From Lachnospiraceae bacterium (lineage in GTDB: Bacteria; Bacillota; Clostridia; Lachnospirales; Lachnospiraceae), in the NCBI GenBank assembly GCA_024691565.1, contig JAILNN010000112.1, positions 1 to 47,129 on the forward strand: a stretch of DNA of 47,129 nt. The letters run 5' to 3'. The translations under genes and the position numbers were made by a program. The notes beneath the pieces are model-generated. The model did no database searches, was not told where the DNA came from, and saw nothing but the letters and a program-made list of their open reading frames with translations. Each line of letters begins with the position of its first letter. Positions within the stretch are counted from its first letter, which is position 1. Below, piece by piece: positions 38,378 through 47,129 of this stretch.

Positions 38378-40375
38378 TTAAATCATCTCTAATTTTTCAA
38401 TCTCATCCATTAATCCATAGTAGGATGTCATTTCGTTAGGAAGTGTCTTCGCATTAACGTGATTTGATTTATAAATTGCACCCTCTTTTCTTTGGAAAAT
38501 AGGAACTACAACTCCCCATTCAAAGATTCTATCAAAACACTTATTATAATTCTTAGCCTTCTTTGTATAAGAAACAATACTATCTGCGCTATCAATCAAT
38601 TCATCCAAATTACTATCAGCAATTCCAAGGATATTGTTCTCAAAAGAATAGTTTCCATAATATAATTCACGAAGCGAAGCATCTGGATTTGTCTCAAACT
38701 CCTGACACCACATCTGAAGTTTATGCTTATTAACCTTCTTCTGAAGCTTCTTAGTCTTCTCGTATTTAACCTTCAAATCAATTCCGATATCTGAAAGTGA
38801 ATTACGAATATCCGATAAATATGAATACATACAAGCATTATCATCGGTTTCAGAAGGAATAACAATTTCATACTTCATCTTCTTAAGCTCTTTATCGGCA
38901 ACAAGCTTAGAATCCTCTAGTTTATATCCTGCAGCACAGAAATAAATCTTAGCAATCTCCAATGCCTTCTCTAATCTCTCTTCATATTCCATATCAGAAG
39001 TATAGAGCCTATCTCCCTTATTATCAGTCGCATAAGCCTCCTTGTAATCATCAGTTTCCTTATCAGGAACAGCCCAGCTAACTGAAGCAAATGGATAATC
39101 AATAACGCTAACTGAATATCCATAATATCTCTCACAAATATCAGCTCGGTTAGAAGCAAAAACTGTCGCAAATGCCTTTCTAAGAGCCTTAGATTTGTTA
39201 GTATCAGGTCTGCCATTAACTGAAAGATTAACAGCATTCATGCATATCATTTGATATGTATCACCATCGGTATATGTATTATAAAATCCACTCTTATCAA
39301 ATTCTTCATTTCTAGTAGCACCATTTAAGTAATCTACAACATCTTTACCATTACTAAATGCCGCATAATCATAAACTCCTGCAAAGAAATCAGTAAATGT
39401 CTGAGAATTATCATCTGAACTCTTCTTTTTCATCTGAACAAAGGCAGTTGCAGGGCAACCCTTGTAGTACTTTTCGTTAGCCTCAAAATAAATTACACCC
39501 TTATCATTCTTAATGAATTTATATGGGCCAGCACCAACCAATCCATTCTTTTCTACTAATTTTGAGATATTATCCTTTTCAAAACCAAAGGTTTTTGCAC
39601 TTAAATTATATTTCTTTTTATCACCATAGTAGTGCAGTGGACAAACTGGAATGTTAAACGTGTGAATATCACTGGAATTATAACCATCAGTTACAATTTT
39701 AACTCCCTTTTTTCCTTCTTTATCAATACCAGAAATATCAGAAGATGCACCACTTAAATAAGCCTTTAAGCCCTTAATATTAACATTCTTTAAATCATAA
39801 AATCCGTGATAGCTTTCATCACAAAAAGCATATAGAGTAAAAATCAAATCATCAGCAGTAACTGTTTCACCATCAGAAAAATAAACATTATCATCAATAG
39901 TGAAGGTATAGGTTGTCTGAGATAAATCAGCATCATATTCAACGTTAACATTAGCCATTCCTTTATAGCTATATTCCTTGCCATTATAGGAAATCTTCTC
40001 ACCCTCAGCAGCCCACTTAACGAGACTATTATTTCTGTCAAAAGTCACGAGATTTGCTTGAGTAAGCCTTAAGATTCTTCTATCCGCCTTTGTTAATTCA
40101 CCAAAAGGATTAACTACATCAGAGACATCCCCACAGGCCATAATAAAAGGCTCATCTGGAACATCCCTTCCCTTTCCTTCTGCTAAATAAATGGTCTCAT
40201 CGCCCTCAACGGTAGTCTTTGGACCAGACGCTTCTTCAACTTTTTTATCCTTCCCACATCCTCCAAAAGAAAGGACAACTCCACAAAGAAGAACAAAAAA
40301 TAAAATACGATTTATCTTGAAATTATTCTTATTTTTATATTCAAAATTCTTAATTGAATCACCAAAAAAATACAT
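38378..40375 (-). CDS. ABC transporter substrate-binding lipoprotein, family 5 (peptide/nickel type)
   Basis: Lipobox VVLSFGGC; DDNVYFSDGETVTADDLIFTLYAF, NGLVGAGPYKFIKNDKGVIYFEANEKYYKG; SBP_bac_5 motifs. Start uncertain (ORF extends to 40444). Confidence 0.88.
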   Translation of the reverse strand: MYFFGDSIKNFEYKNKNNFKINRILFFVLLCGVVLSFGGCGKDKKVEEASGPKTTVEGDETIYLAEGKGRDVPDEPFIMACGDVSDVVNPFGELTKADRRILRLTQANLVTFDRNNSLVKWAAEGEKISYNGKEYSYKGMANVNVEYDADLSQTTYTFTIDDNVYFSDGETVTADDLIFTLYAFCDESYHGFYDLKNVNIKGLKAYLSGASSDISGIDKEGKKGVKIVTDGYNSSDIHTFNIPVCPLHYYGDKKKYNLSAKTFGFEKDNISKLVEKNGLVGAGPYKFIKNDKGVIYFEANEKYYKGCPATAFVQMKKKSSDDNSQTFTDFFAGVYDYAAFSNGKDVVDYLNGATRNEEFDKSGFYNTYTDGDTYQMICMNAVNLSVNGRPDTNKSKALRKAFATVFASNRADICERYYGYSVSVIDYPFASVSWAVPDKETDDYKEAYATDNKGDRLYTSDMEYEERLEKALEIAKIYFCAAGYKLEDSKLVADKELKKMKYEIVIPSETDDNACMYSYLSDIRNSLSDIGIDLKVKYEKTKKLQKKVNKHKLQMWCQEFETNPDASLRELYYGNYSFENNILGIADSNLDELIDSADSIVSYTKKAKNYNKCFDRIFEWGVVVPIFQRKEGAIYKSNHVNAKTLPNEMTSYYGLMDEIEKLEMI

Positions 40376-40443
40376 CAATAAATTCCTGCCTATCATCATA
40401 AAATCTCTGAATATTTTAGCATATAGACATACTTTTGTAAACA

Positions 40444-40488
40444 ATAAGAGATTACCATCAACGCAATTGGCTTCTGGTAATCTCTTAT
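40444..40488. terminator. 14-bp perfect inverted repeat between the permease operon and the family-5 SBP gene (terminator or operator)
   Basis: ATAAGAGATTACCA (40444-40457) / TGGTAATCTCTTAT (40475-40488). Confidence 0.55.
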
Positions 40489-40566
40489 AATTTTAATGAA
40501 TTATGTTTATTATCATCTTAACCTTAAAGAAAACACTTAAAGGTGAAGAGTTATTAAACTATTTAA

Positions 40567-41439
40567 TTATCCCTTTACACCACCAAGTGTAACACCTGCT
40601 ACAATGAAACGTGCAAAGAAGATGTAAGCAACGATAAGTGGGATTACGGTAACGAAAAGTCCCATATAAACTACACCGTAGTCAACCCTGAACTGATCAG
40701 ATGTAAGAATCTGAACGAACATAGGCAATGTCTTCTTTGAATCTGTAGTAAGGAGAATCGAAGGAGTGAAGAGGTTGTTCCACTGTGCAACGAACTGGAA
40801 AATAGCCTGTGTTGCAAGAGCTGGTTTCATAAGTGGCACAATAATTGTATTAAAGATTCTAAACTCGTTAGCACCGTCAATACGTGCAGCCTCAATCATT
40901 TCAATCGATAAGGTACTTTCCATATACTGCTTCATGAAGTAAACAACTGTAGGAGCAGCGATACATGGAACAATAAGAGCTAAATAGTTATCTACAAGAT
41001 TTAACTTAAGCATGAATCTGTAGAAACCGATGATAGTAATCTGTGTAGGAATCATCATGATTGCCATAATGAAAGCCCAAGCAAACTTCTTTAACTTAAA
41101 CTGATATACATGGATACCATATGCAGTCATTGCTGAGAAGTAAACTGCACAAATTGTACCAGGACCAGAAATAATAAGTGAGTTTCTCATGGCCTTTCCT
41201 AATGTAATAGCCATACCATTCTGCTTAGCCCAAAGGTTTTTAAGGTTCTCTCTAAACATTCCTCCTGGAATCAAGCTAACACCTGCCTGGATATCCTGAG
41301 AATCACGTGTTGCATTGATTATCATGAGTAAGAATGGGAGAATTGAGAGGAGACAGAAGAAAATACAAACAGCATTTCTTAAAAGTTTTGATTTAAACTG
41401 TCCCTCAGAATATGAATCAACATCATTCTGTTTTGCCAT
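40567..41439 (-). CDS. Carbohydrate ABC transporter permease (MalG-like)
   Basis: IEAARIDGANEFRIFNTIIVPLMKPALATQAIFQFVAQWN (EAA motif); TMs. Confidence 0.93.
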   Translation of the reverse strand: MAKQNDVDSYSEGQFKSKLLRNAVCIFFCLLSILPFLLMIINATRDSQDIQAGVSLIPGGMFRENLKNLWAKQNGMAITLGKAMRNSLIISGPGTICAVYFSAMTAYGIHVYQFKLKKFAWAFIMAIMMIPTQITIIGFYRFMLKLNLVDNYLALIVPCIAAPTVVYFMKQYMESTLSIEMIEAARIDGANEFRIFNTIIVPLMKPALATQAIFQFVAQWNNLFTPSILLTTDSKKTLPMFVQILTSDQFRVDYGVVYMGLFVTVIPLIVAYIFFARFIVAGVTLGGVKG

Positions 41440-41441
41440 AA

Positions 41442-42455
41442 TTATTTATCCTCCTGTATTATTCCCATCTTTGCTGCTTTATGAGCGGCCTTTTCTTCTT
41501 TTCTAGCCTGCTCAGCATCCTTATCTCTCATAGTATAGAGAAGAACGCAACTAACAAGAAGGGTTATTATAAAGAGCATAACCGAAACGGCTGCCGCCTT
41601 ACCATCATTGCTGGCATGAAGTCGCATGATGTACATTGTAAGGGTTGTAGACTTGTCGTTTGGCTGACCAATAAGTCCTGTCTTACTAACATTGAAGAGA
41701 GCAGGAATATCGTAGTTCTGCAAACCACCGATAAGTGATGTAATAAGAACGTACATAAGAATTGGTCTTAATAGTGGCAATGTGATGGAGAAGAACTTCC
41801 TTGCGGAGTTCGCACCATCTATATCTGCAGCCTCGTAAATATCCGGACTGATACCTAATACACCCGAAATAAGAAGGAGTGAAGTATTTCCATACCACAT
41901 CCAGAAGAGGATGTATGAGATAATTCCTCTTGTTCCACCAACTGATGACATGAAGTCAAAATTCTTAGAAATAATTCCCAAGTTCTTTAAGGTCATTGTG
42001 ATAGGACCTTGAGCTGAGAATAAAGAATGGAACAATACTGAAATTGAAGCTGCTGTAATCAAGCTTGGTAAGTAAATTACACATTTATACAAGCCGTTTA
42101 ATTTCAATTTAACTTTTGTATCTGATAACCAAGCAGCCATCAGAAGTGAAATAATAATCTGTGGAACAAAGTTAAATGTCCAGATTATCAATGTGTTACC
42201 AAGATATGTGAGCATGTAAGCTCTTTCACCTTCAGTAATACCGAGCAAGTCAGCAAAGTTCTTTAAACCTGCAAAACTGATTGTCTCCTGAAGATTTCTT
42301 CTAGTGTACTTTAAAGTACTGTAATATAAAGTTGATATAAGTGGAATAAACTGAAAGAACAAGTAAACAATGAAGAAAGGTGCAATGAAAAAGTAACCCC
42401 ATCTTCCATATTCAACTGTTCTTCTACGTTTCTTACCTTGTGTATTGTTACTCAT
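41442..42455 (-). CDS. Carbohydrate ABC transporter permease (MalF-like)
   Basis: IYEAADIDGANSARKFFSITLPLLRPILMYVLITSLIGGLQNYDIP (EAA motif); TMs. Confidence 0.93.
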   Translation of the reverse strand: MSNNTQGKKRRRTVEYGRWGYFFIAPFFIVYLFFQFIPLISTLYYSTLKYTRRNLQETISFAGLKNFADLLGITEGERAYMLTYLGNTLIIWTFNFVPQIIISLLMAAWLSDTKVKLKLNGLYKCVIYLPSLITAASISVLFHSLFSAQGPITMTLKNLGIISKNFDFMSSVGGTRGIISYILFWMWYGNTSLLLISGVLGISPDIYEAADIDGANSARKFFSITLPLLRPILMYVLITSLIGGLQNYDIPALFNVSKTGLIGQPNDKSTTLTMYIMRLHASNDGKAAAVSVMLFIITLLVSCVLLYTMRDKDAEQARKEEKAAHKAAKMGIIQEDK

Positions 42456-42542
42456 TGTAATTAATACACCCCTTTCTGAACTTTCTTCTCCAAAAGCCTA
42501 ATATTTTAATCTTAATGAATTAAGTAGTTTCTTTTAAAAAAA

Positions 42543-42573
42543 TCTGCTCCCTTCACATCCCGAAGGAAGCAGA
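42543..42573 (-). terminator. Intercistronic hairpin with T-run between the sugar SBP and its permeases
   Basis: Minus strand TCTGCTTCCTTC GGGATGT GAAGGGAGCAGA TTTTTTT. Confidence 0.8.
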
Positions 42574-42618
42574 CAAAACCGAAATCCGAAAAAACAGATT
42601 TAAACTTTTTTTAATTAA

Positions 42619-44040
42619 TTATGAAAGGTAGTCATATGTATCATGAACTGATGCCTTGAAGTCTTCGATAGCTGTATCAGCATCTACGTTACCCTGAACA
42701 TATTCCTTAACCTGTGAAGCCCAAAGATCATTGATTGTCTGATCTTCTGCTGTTGATGTTGAAGCATCAATTGAATCAGCAAGTGGGAGATAGAACTCGA
42801 TTACGTTCTGCTTAGCTCCCTTGAAGAGCCAATCACATGTAGCATTGCTCTTCTGAATCTGAGCAAGAGCTTCTGTGTTGTTTACGAAGTCTGAAGATCT
42901 CTTGTTGATTGCTACTAAAGCGTCAACATCACAAGTGATCCACTTAATCATTCTTCCAGCAAGTTCAGTATCTGCACATCCCTTAGTAGCTGAAAGACCT
43001 GTACCACCCCAGTAGAACTGCTGTGGTCCGTTTACAAGGATTGTGTTACCCTTCCAAACATCCTTTAAGCACCAATATGTGAACCATGGGCATCCTGAGT
43101 AAGCAAGTGCTGCATTTGACTTCTTGCCATCACCTTCCATGTTAGCATTCCAGTCATCTGTCCACTGATCAGTGTTGAATGTGAGGTCTCCCTCATAGAA
43201 CTGCTTAGCAACTTCCATGTATTCTTCCATGTTAGGATCGATTGTGATCTTATCATCTCCATCATACCAACCAGTAGTACGTGAGTTAGAGAATGTTCTG
43301 AATACATCTGTGTAACCTGAGAGAAGCTTAACCTTACCCTTAGAAGCATCGTTAACTGTCTTAGCAGCTGCGATCATGTTATCCCATGAACTGAAGTACT
43401 TATCCTGAAGTTCTGCAGGATCTGTAGTTCCGAGATACTTCTTAGCAAGATCTGCTCTGATCTGATAACATCCTGGTGTAGCCTGCCAGAAGAAAGCTTT
43501 CATCTTTCCGTCTGCATCTGTTCCAAGATCTTTGTTGTACTGATACATGTTAGCTGTATCATCTGCTGTGATTCCGAGATCGTCAGCTGAAAGAAGTGAA
43601 TCACTGTTTACATACTTCTTAACATAGTCAACTTCAAGACCCATAACGTCTGGATAAAGTTCATTTGACTCATCATTTAACATTTCATCAATCTTTGTCT
43701 GATAAACATCTGAACCACCAGTGTTTACGAATACGATTCTTGCATAATCATCTGGATTAGCCTCTTTGTACTCGTTATCAAGAATGTTCTTGATATCATC
43801 GTTCCATCCCCAAACTACAAATGCATCTTCAGCTGCAGCATCACCTGATACTACGTTCTCAACTTCTGAAGTTGAAGTAGCAGCTGATGAAGATGTGTCT
43901 TCACCTGATGTAGCTGTTGTGTCTGTTGTGGTGTTTCCACCTGTTGTTGAACTACTTGTTGAATCTGATCCGCCACAACCTGTAAATGCTGTAGCAACCA
44001 TAGCTGTACTAAGAAGTACGCCTAAAACTTTCTTTCTCAT
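42619..44040 (-). CDS. Carbohydrate ABC transporter substrate-binding lipoprotein (family 1)
   Basis: MRKKVLGVLLSTAMVATAFTGCGG lipobox; Ser/Thr linker; AFVVWGWNDDIKNILDNEYKEANPDDYARIVFVNTGGSDVYQTKIDEML. Confidence 0.9.
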   Translation of the reverse strand: MRKKVLGVLLSTAMVATAFTGCGGSDSTSSSTTGGNTTTDTTATSGEDTSSSAATSTSEVENVVSGDAAAEDAFVVWGWNDDIKNILDNEYKEANPDDYARIVFVNTGGSDVYQTKIDEMLNDESNELYPDVMGLEVDYVKKYVNSDSLLSADDLGITADDTANMYQYNKDLGTDADGKMKAFFWQATPGCYQIRADLAKKYLGTTDPAELQDKYFSSWDNMIAAAKTVNDASKGKVKLLSGYTDVFRTFSNSRTTGWYDGDDKITIDPNMEEYMEVAKQFYEGDLTFNTDQWTDDWNANMEGDGKKSNAALAYSGCPWFTYWCLKDVWKGNTILVNGPQQFYWGGTGLSATKGCADTELAGRMIKWITCDVDALVAINKRSSDFVNNTEALAQIQKSNATCDWLFKGAKQNVIEFYLPLADSIDASTSTAEDQTINDLWASQVKEYVQGNVDADTAIEDFKASVHDTYDYLS

Positions 44041-44144
44041 AAATTAGATAACCTCCTCATGAAAATGGTTTTTTTTTACCTTTCGGTTTTTGTTATTTCG
44101 AAAATATGGTTTACTTAAAATTACCCCACAAATTGTACATCCTA

Positions 44145-44165
44145 TTGCGAGAAATCTTTTCGCAA
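44145..44165. promoter_or_regulatory. Candidate operator (LacI-like inverted repeat) downstream of the sugar SBP promoter
   Basis: TTGCGAGAAATCTTTTCGCAA; TATAAT on the minus strand just upstream (about 44190). Confidence 0.45.
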
Positions 44166-44258
44166 CCGTTTTCGTAAACTCATTATATACTATTGTGTAA
44201 AATTATACAAGTATTTTTTTATTTTTTTTGTTTTTTTTGTATATTTTTACCTAAAACC

Positions 44259-44311
44259 AAAAAAAATGATGACAATTTATTACATTTTCGTAACAAATCA
44301 TCATCATTTTT
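44259..44311 (-). terminator. rpoC terminator
   Basis: Minus strand AAAATGATGATGATTTGTTAC GAAAAT GTAATAAATTGTCATCATTTTTTTT. Confidence 0.85.
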
Positions 44312-44408
44312 GTGTTATTTTCTATTGATTTTGTGCAATTTCTTGAAAACAAAATATCATTTATGACTATTTTATAAACAAAATACACTAATAATTTTAG
44401 AAACCATT

Positions 44409-47129
44409 TTACTCTTCAGAATCCATATCGTCAGTAACAAATGCAACATCATCAAACTCTTCATCAGTAACAAAAGCATCTAATCCATCATCTTCTACTT
44501 CTGTATCAGGCTCTTCAATCTCAGTAATCTTAGGCATCTTACTTCTCTTGGAGTTCTTTTCTTCTTCCTTTTCGAAGAGATCCTTCTGCTTAAGTGCTTC
44601 CTTAATCTTCATAATCTGCTTATTAGCATTATGATCGCAGTCAAGCTTAACGTTTCTATAGCGCTTCATTCCTGTACCAGCTGGAATAAGCTTACCAATA
44701 ATAACGTTCTCCTTAAGACCAATAAGATTATCAACCTTTCCTTTAATAGCTGCATCTGTAAGAACTCTTGTTGTTTCCTGGAAGGAAGCAGCTGAGAGGA
44801 ATGACTCTGTAGCAAGGGCAGCCTTTGTAATACCAAGGATTACTCTTGTACCTGTAGGAACCTCAAGTCCCTCTTCTTCAAGTCTCTGAACCTCATCTTC
44901 AAAGTCAAGAATATCAACTCTGTCTCCTGGAAGGAACTTAGAATCACCATTTTCATCAATCTGGATCTTCTTAAGCATCTGACGAACAATAACTTCAACG
45001 TGCTTATCATTAATCTCAACACCCTGGAGTCTGTAAACTCGCTGAACTTCACGAAGGATATAATCCTGAACTGCTCTAACACCCTTAATTTCAAGGATAT
45101 CATGAGGATTGATACTACCTTCTGTAAGCTCATCACCGGCTTCAATAACCTGACCATCCATAACCTTAATATGTGAACCATAAGGAATGAGATATGTCTT
45201 TTCTGCACCATTTTCAGGGTTTCTAACGATAACCTCTGTCTTCTGTTTAGTATCAGCAACTTCAACCTCACCAGGGATTTCAGAAATAATAGCAAGTCCC
45301 TTAGGCTTACGTGCCTCAAAAAGCTCCTCCACACGAGGAAGACCTTGTGTGATATCAGAACCAGCAACACCACCGGTATGGAAGGTACGCATTGTAAGCT
45401 GTGTACCAGGCTCACCGATTGACTGAGCTGCGATAATTCCGATAGCTTCACCAACCTGAACAGGATTACCAGTTGCAAGGTTTGCACCGTAACACTTAGC
45501 ACAAATACCATTGTGGCAACGACAGGTAAGAATAGTTCTAATCTTAACCTTTGCATCGTTTCCAGCGTCTACGATTGCCTTTGTATTAACAATTCTTTCT
45601 GCTCTCTTAGCAGTAATCATGTGATTTCTCTTAACAATCAAATCACCATTATCATCATAGATAGACTCGCATGAGAATCTACCAGTAATTCTATCAATAA
45701 GCTTCTCGATTTCTTCCTTACCATTTACGAAGCTTGAAACCCACATTCCTGGGATTTCCTCAGCACCCTCACAGCAGTCTGTCTCTCTGATGATAAGTTC
45801 CTGGCTGACATCAACAAGACGTCTTGTAAGGTATCCTGAATCGGCTGTTCTAAGCGCTGTATCAGAAAGACCTTTACGAGCACCATGGGCTGAGATGAAG
45901 TATTCAAGTACATCAAGACCTTCACGGAAGTTTGACTTGATAGGAAGCTCGATAGTGTTACCCTGTGTATCCGCCATAAGTCCACGCATACCAGCAAGCT
46001 GCTTAATCTGCTGCTTAGAACCACGGGCTCCTGAGTCAGCCATCATGTGAATGTTATTGTACTTATCAAGACCGCCTAAAAGCGCGTCTGTAATTGATTT
46101 ATCTGCAACGTTCCAAACATTGATAACCTGATTATGTCTCTCGGCATCTGTAAGGAAACCTCTGTTAAACATACCAGTAAGACCATCAACAGTCTTCTGA
46201 GCATCTTCAAGAATCTGGTATTTAGAAGCAGGTACTGTCATATCTGAAATTGAAACAGTCATGGCTGCTCTTGTTGAGTACTTATATCCAAGAGCCTTAA
46301 CATTATCCATAACCTCTGCAGTTCCAGTAGCGCCATGTTCTTTCATACATCTTTCAAGAATCTGCTTAAGTTCTTTCTTCTTAACGAGGAAATCAACCTC
46401 TGGCTTAAGAAGGTTATCAGGATTTGTTCTATCAACATATCCTAAATCCTGAGGAATAGCTTCATTAAGGATGAGACGTCCAAGTGTTGTCTCAACTACT
46501 CTAGAAACATCGTTTCCATCGTTATCCTTACCAAATCTTCTAACCTTAATCATACTCTGAAGAGAGATTAAGTGGTTTTCATAAGCAACAAGTGCTTCAT
46601 TTAAATCCTTAAAGCATTTTCCTTCACCAAGTGCTGGTTCTTCATCTCCGGCAGCCTGTCCACGAAGCTGTGTTAAGTAGTAAATACCAAGTACCATATC
46701 CTGAGAAGGTACTGCCACAACACCACCATCAGAAGGCTTAAGAAGGTTGTTAGGACTAAGCATAAGGAAACGAGCCTCTGCCTGAGCCTCAACTGAAAGA
46801 GGAAGATGAACAGCCATCTGGTCTCCGTCGAAGTCAGCGTTGAAGGCCATACATGAAAGTGGATGGAGCTTAATAGCTTTACCTTCAACAAGTATTGGCT
46901 CAAATGCCTGAATACCAAGTCTATGAAGTGTAGGAGCTCTGTTAAGCATTACAGGATGCTCTCTGATAACCTTTTCAAGCTCATCCCAAACTTCCTGCTC
47001 AAGTCTCTCTACCATCTTCTTAGCAGCCTTAATATTATGAGCTGTTCCGTCCTGAACAAGCTCCTTCATAACGAATGGCTTAAAGAGCTCGATAGCCATT
47101 TCCTTAGGAAGACCACACTGATAAATCTT
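44409..47129 (-). CDS. rpoC: DNA-directed RNA polymerase subunit beta', N-terminus truncated by window edge
   Basis: [72 protein letters not shown]; frame remains open to 47129. Confidence 0.98.
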   Translation of the reverse strand, partial: KIYQCGLPKEMAIELFKPFVMKELVQDGTAHNIKAAKKMVERLEQEVWDELEKVIREHPVMLNRAPTLHRLGIQAFEPILVEGKAIKLHPLSCMAFNADFDGDQMAVHLPLSVEAQAEARFLMLSPNNLLKPSDGGVVAVPSQDMVLGIYYLTQLRGQAAGDEEPALGEGKCFKDLNEALVAYENHLISLQSMIKVRRFGKDNDGNDVSRVVETTLGRLILNEAIPQDLGYVDRTNPDNLLKPEVDFLVKKKELKQILERCMKEHGATGTAEVMDNVKALGYKYSTRAAMTVSISDMTVPASKYQILEDAQKTVDGLTGMFNRGFLTDAERHNQVINVWNVADKSITDALLGGLDKYNNIHMMADSGARGSKQQIKQLAGMRGLMADTQGNTIELPIKSNFREGLDVLEYFISAHGARKGLSDTALRTADSGYLTRRLVDVSQELIIRETDCCEGAEEIPGMWVSSFVNGKEEIEKLIDRITGRFSCESIYDDNGDLIVKRNHMITAKRAERIVNTKAIVDAGNDAKVKIRTILTCRCHNGICAKCYGANLATGNPVQVGEAIGIIAAQSIGEPGTQLTMRTFHTGGVAGSDITQGLPRVEELFEARKPKGLAIISEIPGEVEVADTKQKTEVIVRNPENGAEKTYLIPYGSHIKVMDGQVIEAGDELTEGSINPHDILEIKGVRAVQDYILREVQRVYRLQGVEINDKHVEVIVRQMLKKIQIDENGDSKFLPGDRVDILDFEDEVQRLEEEGLEVPTGTRVILGITKAALATESFLSAASFQETTRVLTDAAIKGKVDNLIGLKENVIIGKLIPAGTGMKRYRNVKLDCDHNANKQIMKIKEALKQKDLFEKEEEKNSKRSKMPKITEIEEPDTEVEDDGLDAFVTDEEFDDVAFVTDDMDSEE

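Noticed and set aside
44840-45556. 238-aa minus-strand ORF inside rpoC
   Set aside because: Alternate frame of rpoC; composition (Leu/Arg/Ser-rich) typical of frame-shifted reading.
1-47129. CRISPR array, phage, toxin-antitoxin, retron or biosynthetic cluster
   Set aside because: No regularly spaced repeats, no reverse transcriptase, integrase, transposase or synthase-like proteins among the ORFs.

Overview
The window is AT-rich, low-GC Firmicute DNA (Lachnospiraceae-like by gene content; this is an inference) and is mostly a minus-strand housekeeping/metabolic chromosome segment. It is bounded by partial ppdK (left) and partial rpoC (right). Recognisable content: VanZ-like membrane protein and YesM-type histidine kinase; a divergent secreted Fn3 protein; MYG1-family protein; NADP-IDH; OGG-type glycosylase; ilvE; a low-MW phosphatase-RpiB fusion; Sua5; a GH18 protein; mecA; rqcP-hup; an HD hydrolase; glf; dtd; 6S RNA; recO; a GH25 lysozyme; a PASTA kinase-like protein; a complete trpEGDCFBA operon behind a Trp T-box; a DUF4163/DUF3298-like secreted protein; glgB; a family-5 solute-binding lipoprotein; and a sugar ABC transporter without an ATPase. 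I saw no CRISPR array, prophage, transposase or obvious defence/BGC system. The observations most worth a second look are: (1) a kinase whose HRD and DFG aspartates are both Asn (predicted PASTA pseudokinase); (2) an LMW-phosphatase domain fused to RpiB that has lost the catalytic Arg of its CX5R loop; (3) several genes whose 3' end, including the stop codon region, is repeated just downstream (MYG1, trpC, and less strongly Sua5 and glgB), plus an in-frame 33-nt tandem repeat at the rpoC 3' end; (4) a long structured intergenic region with an orphan minus-strand terminator upstream of the GH18 gene; and (5) a ppdK leader with paired repeated motifs. All calls were made by eye; no database search was run.
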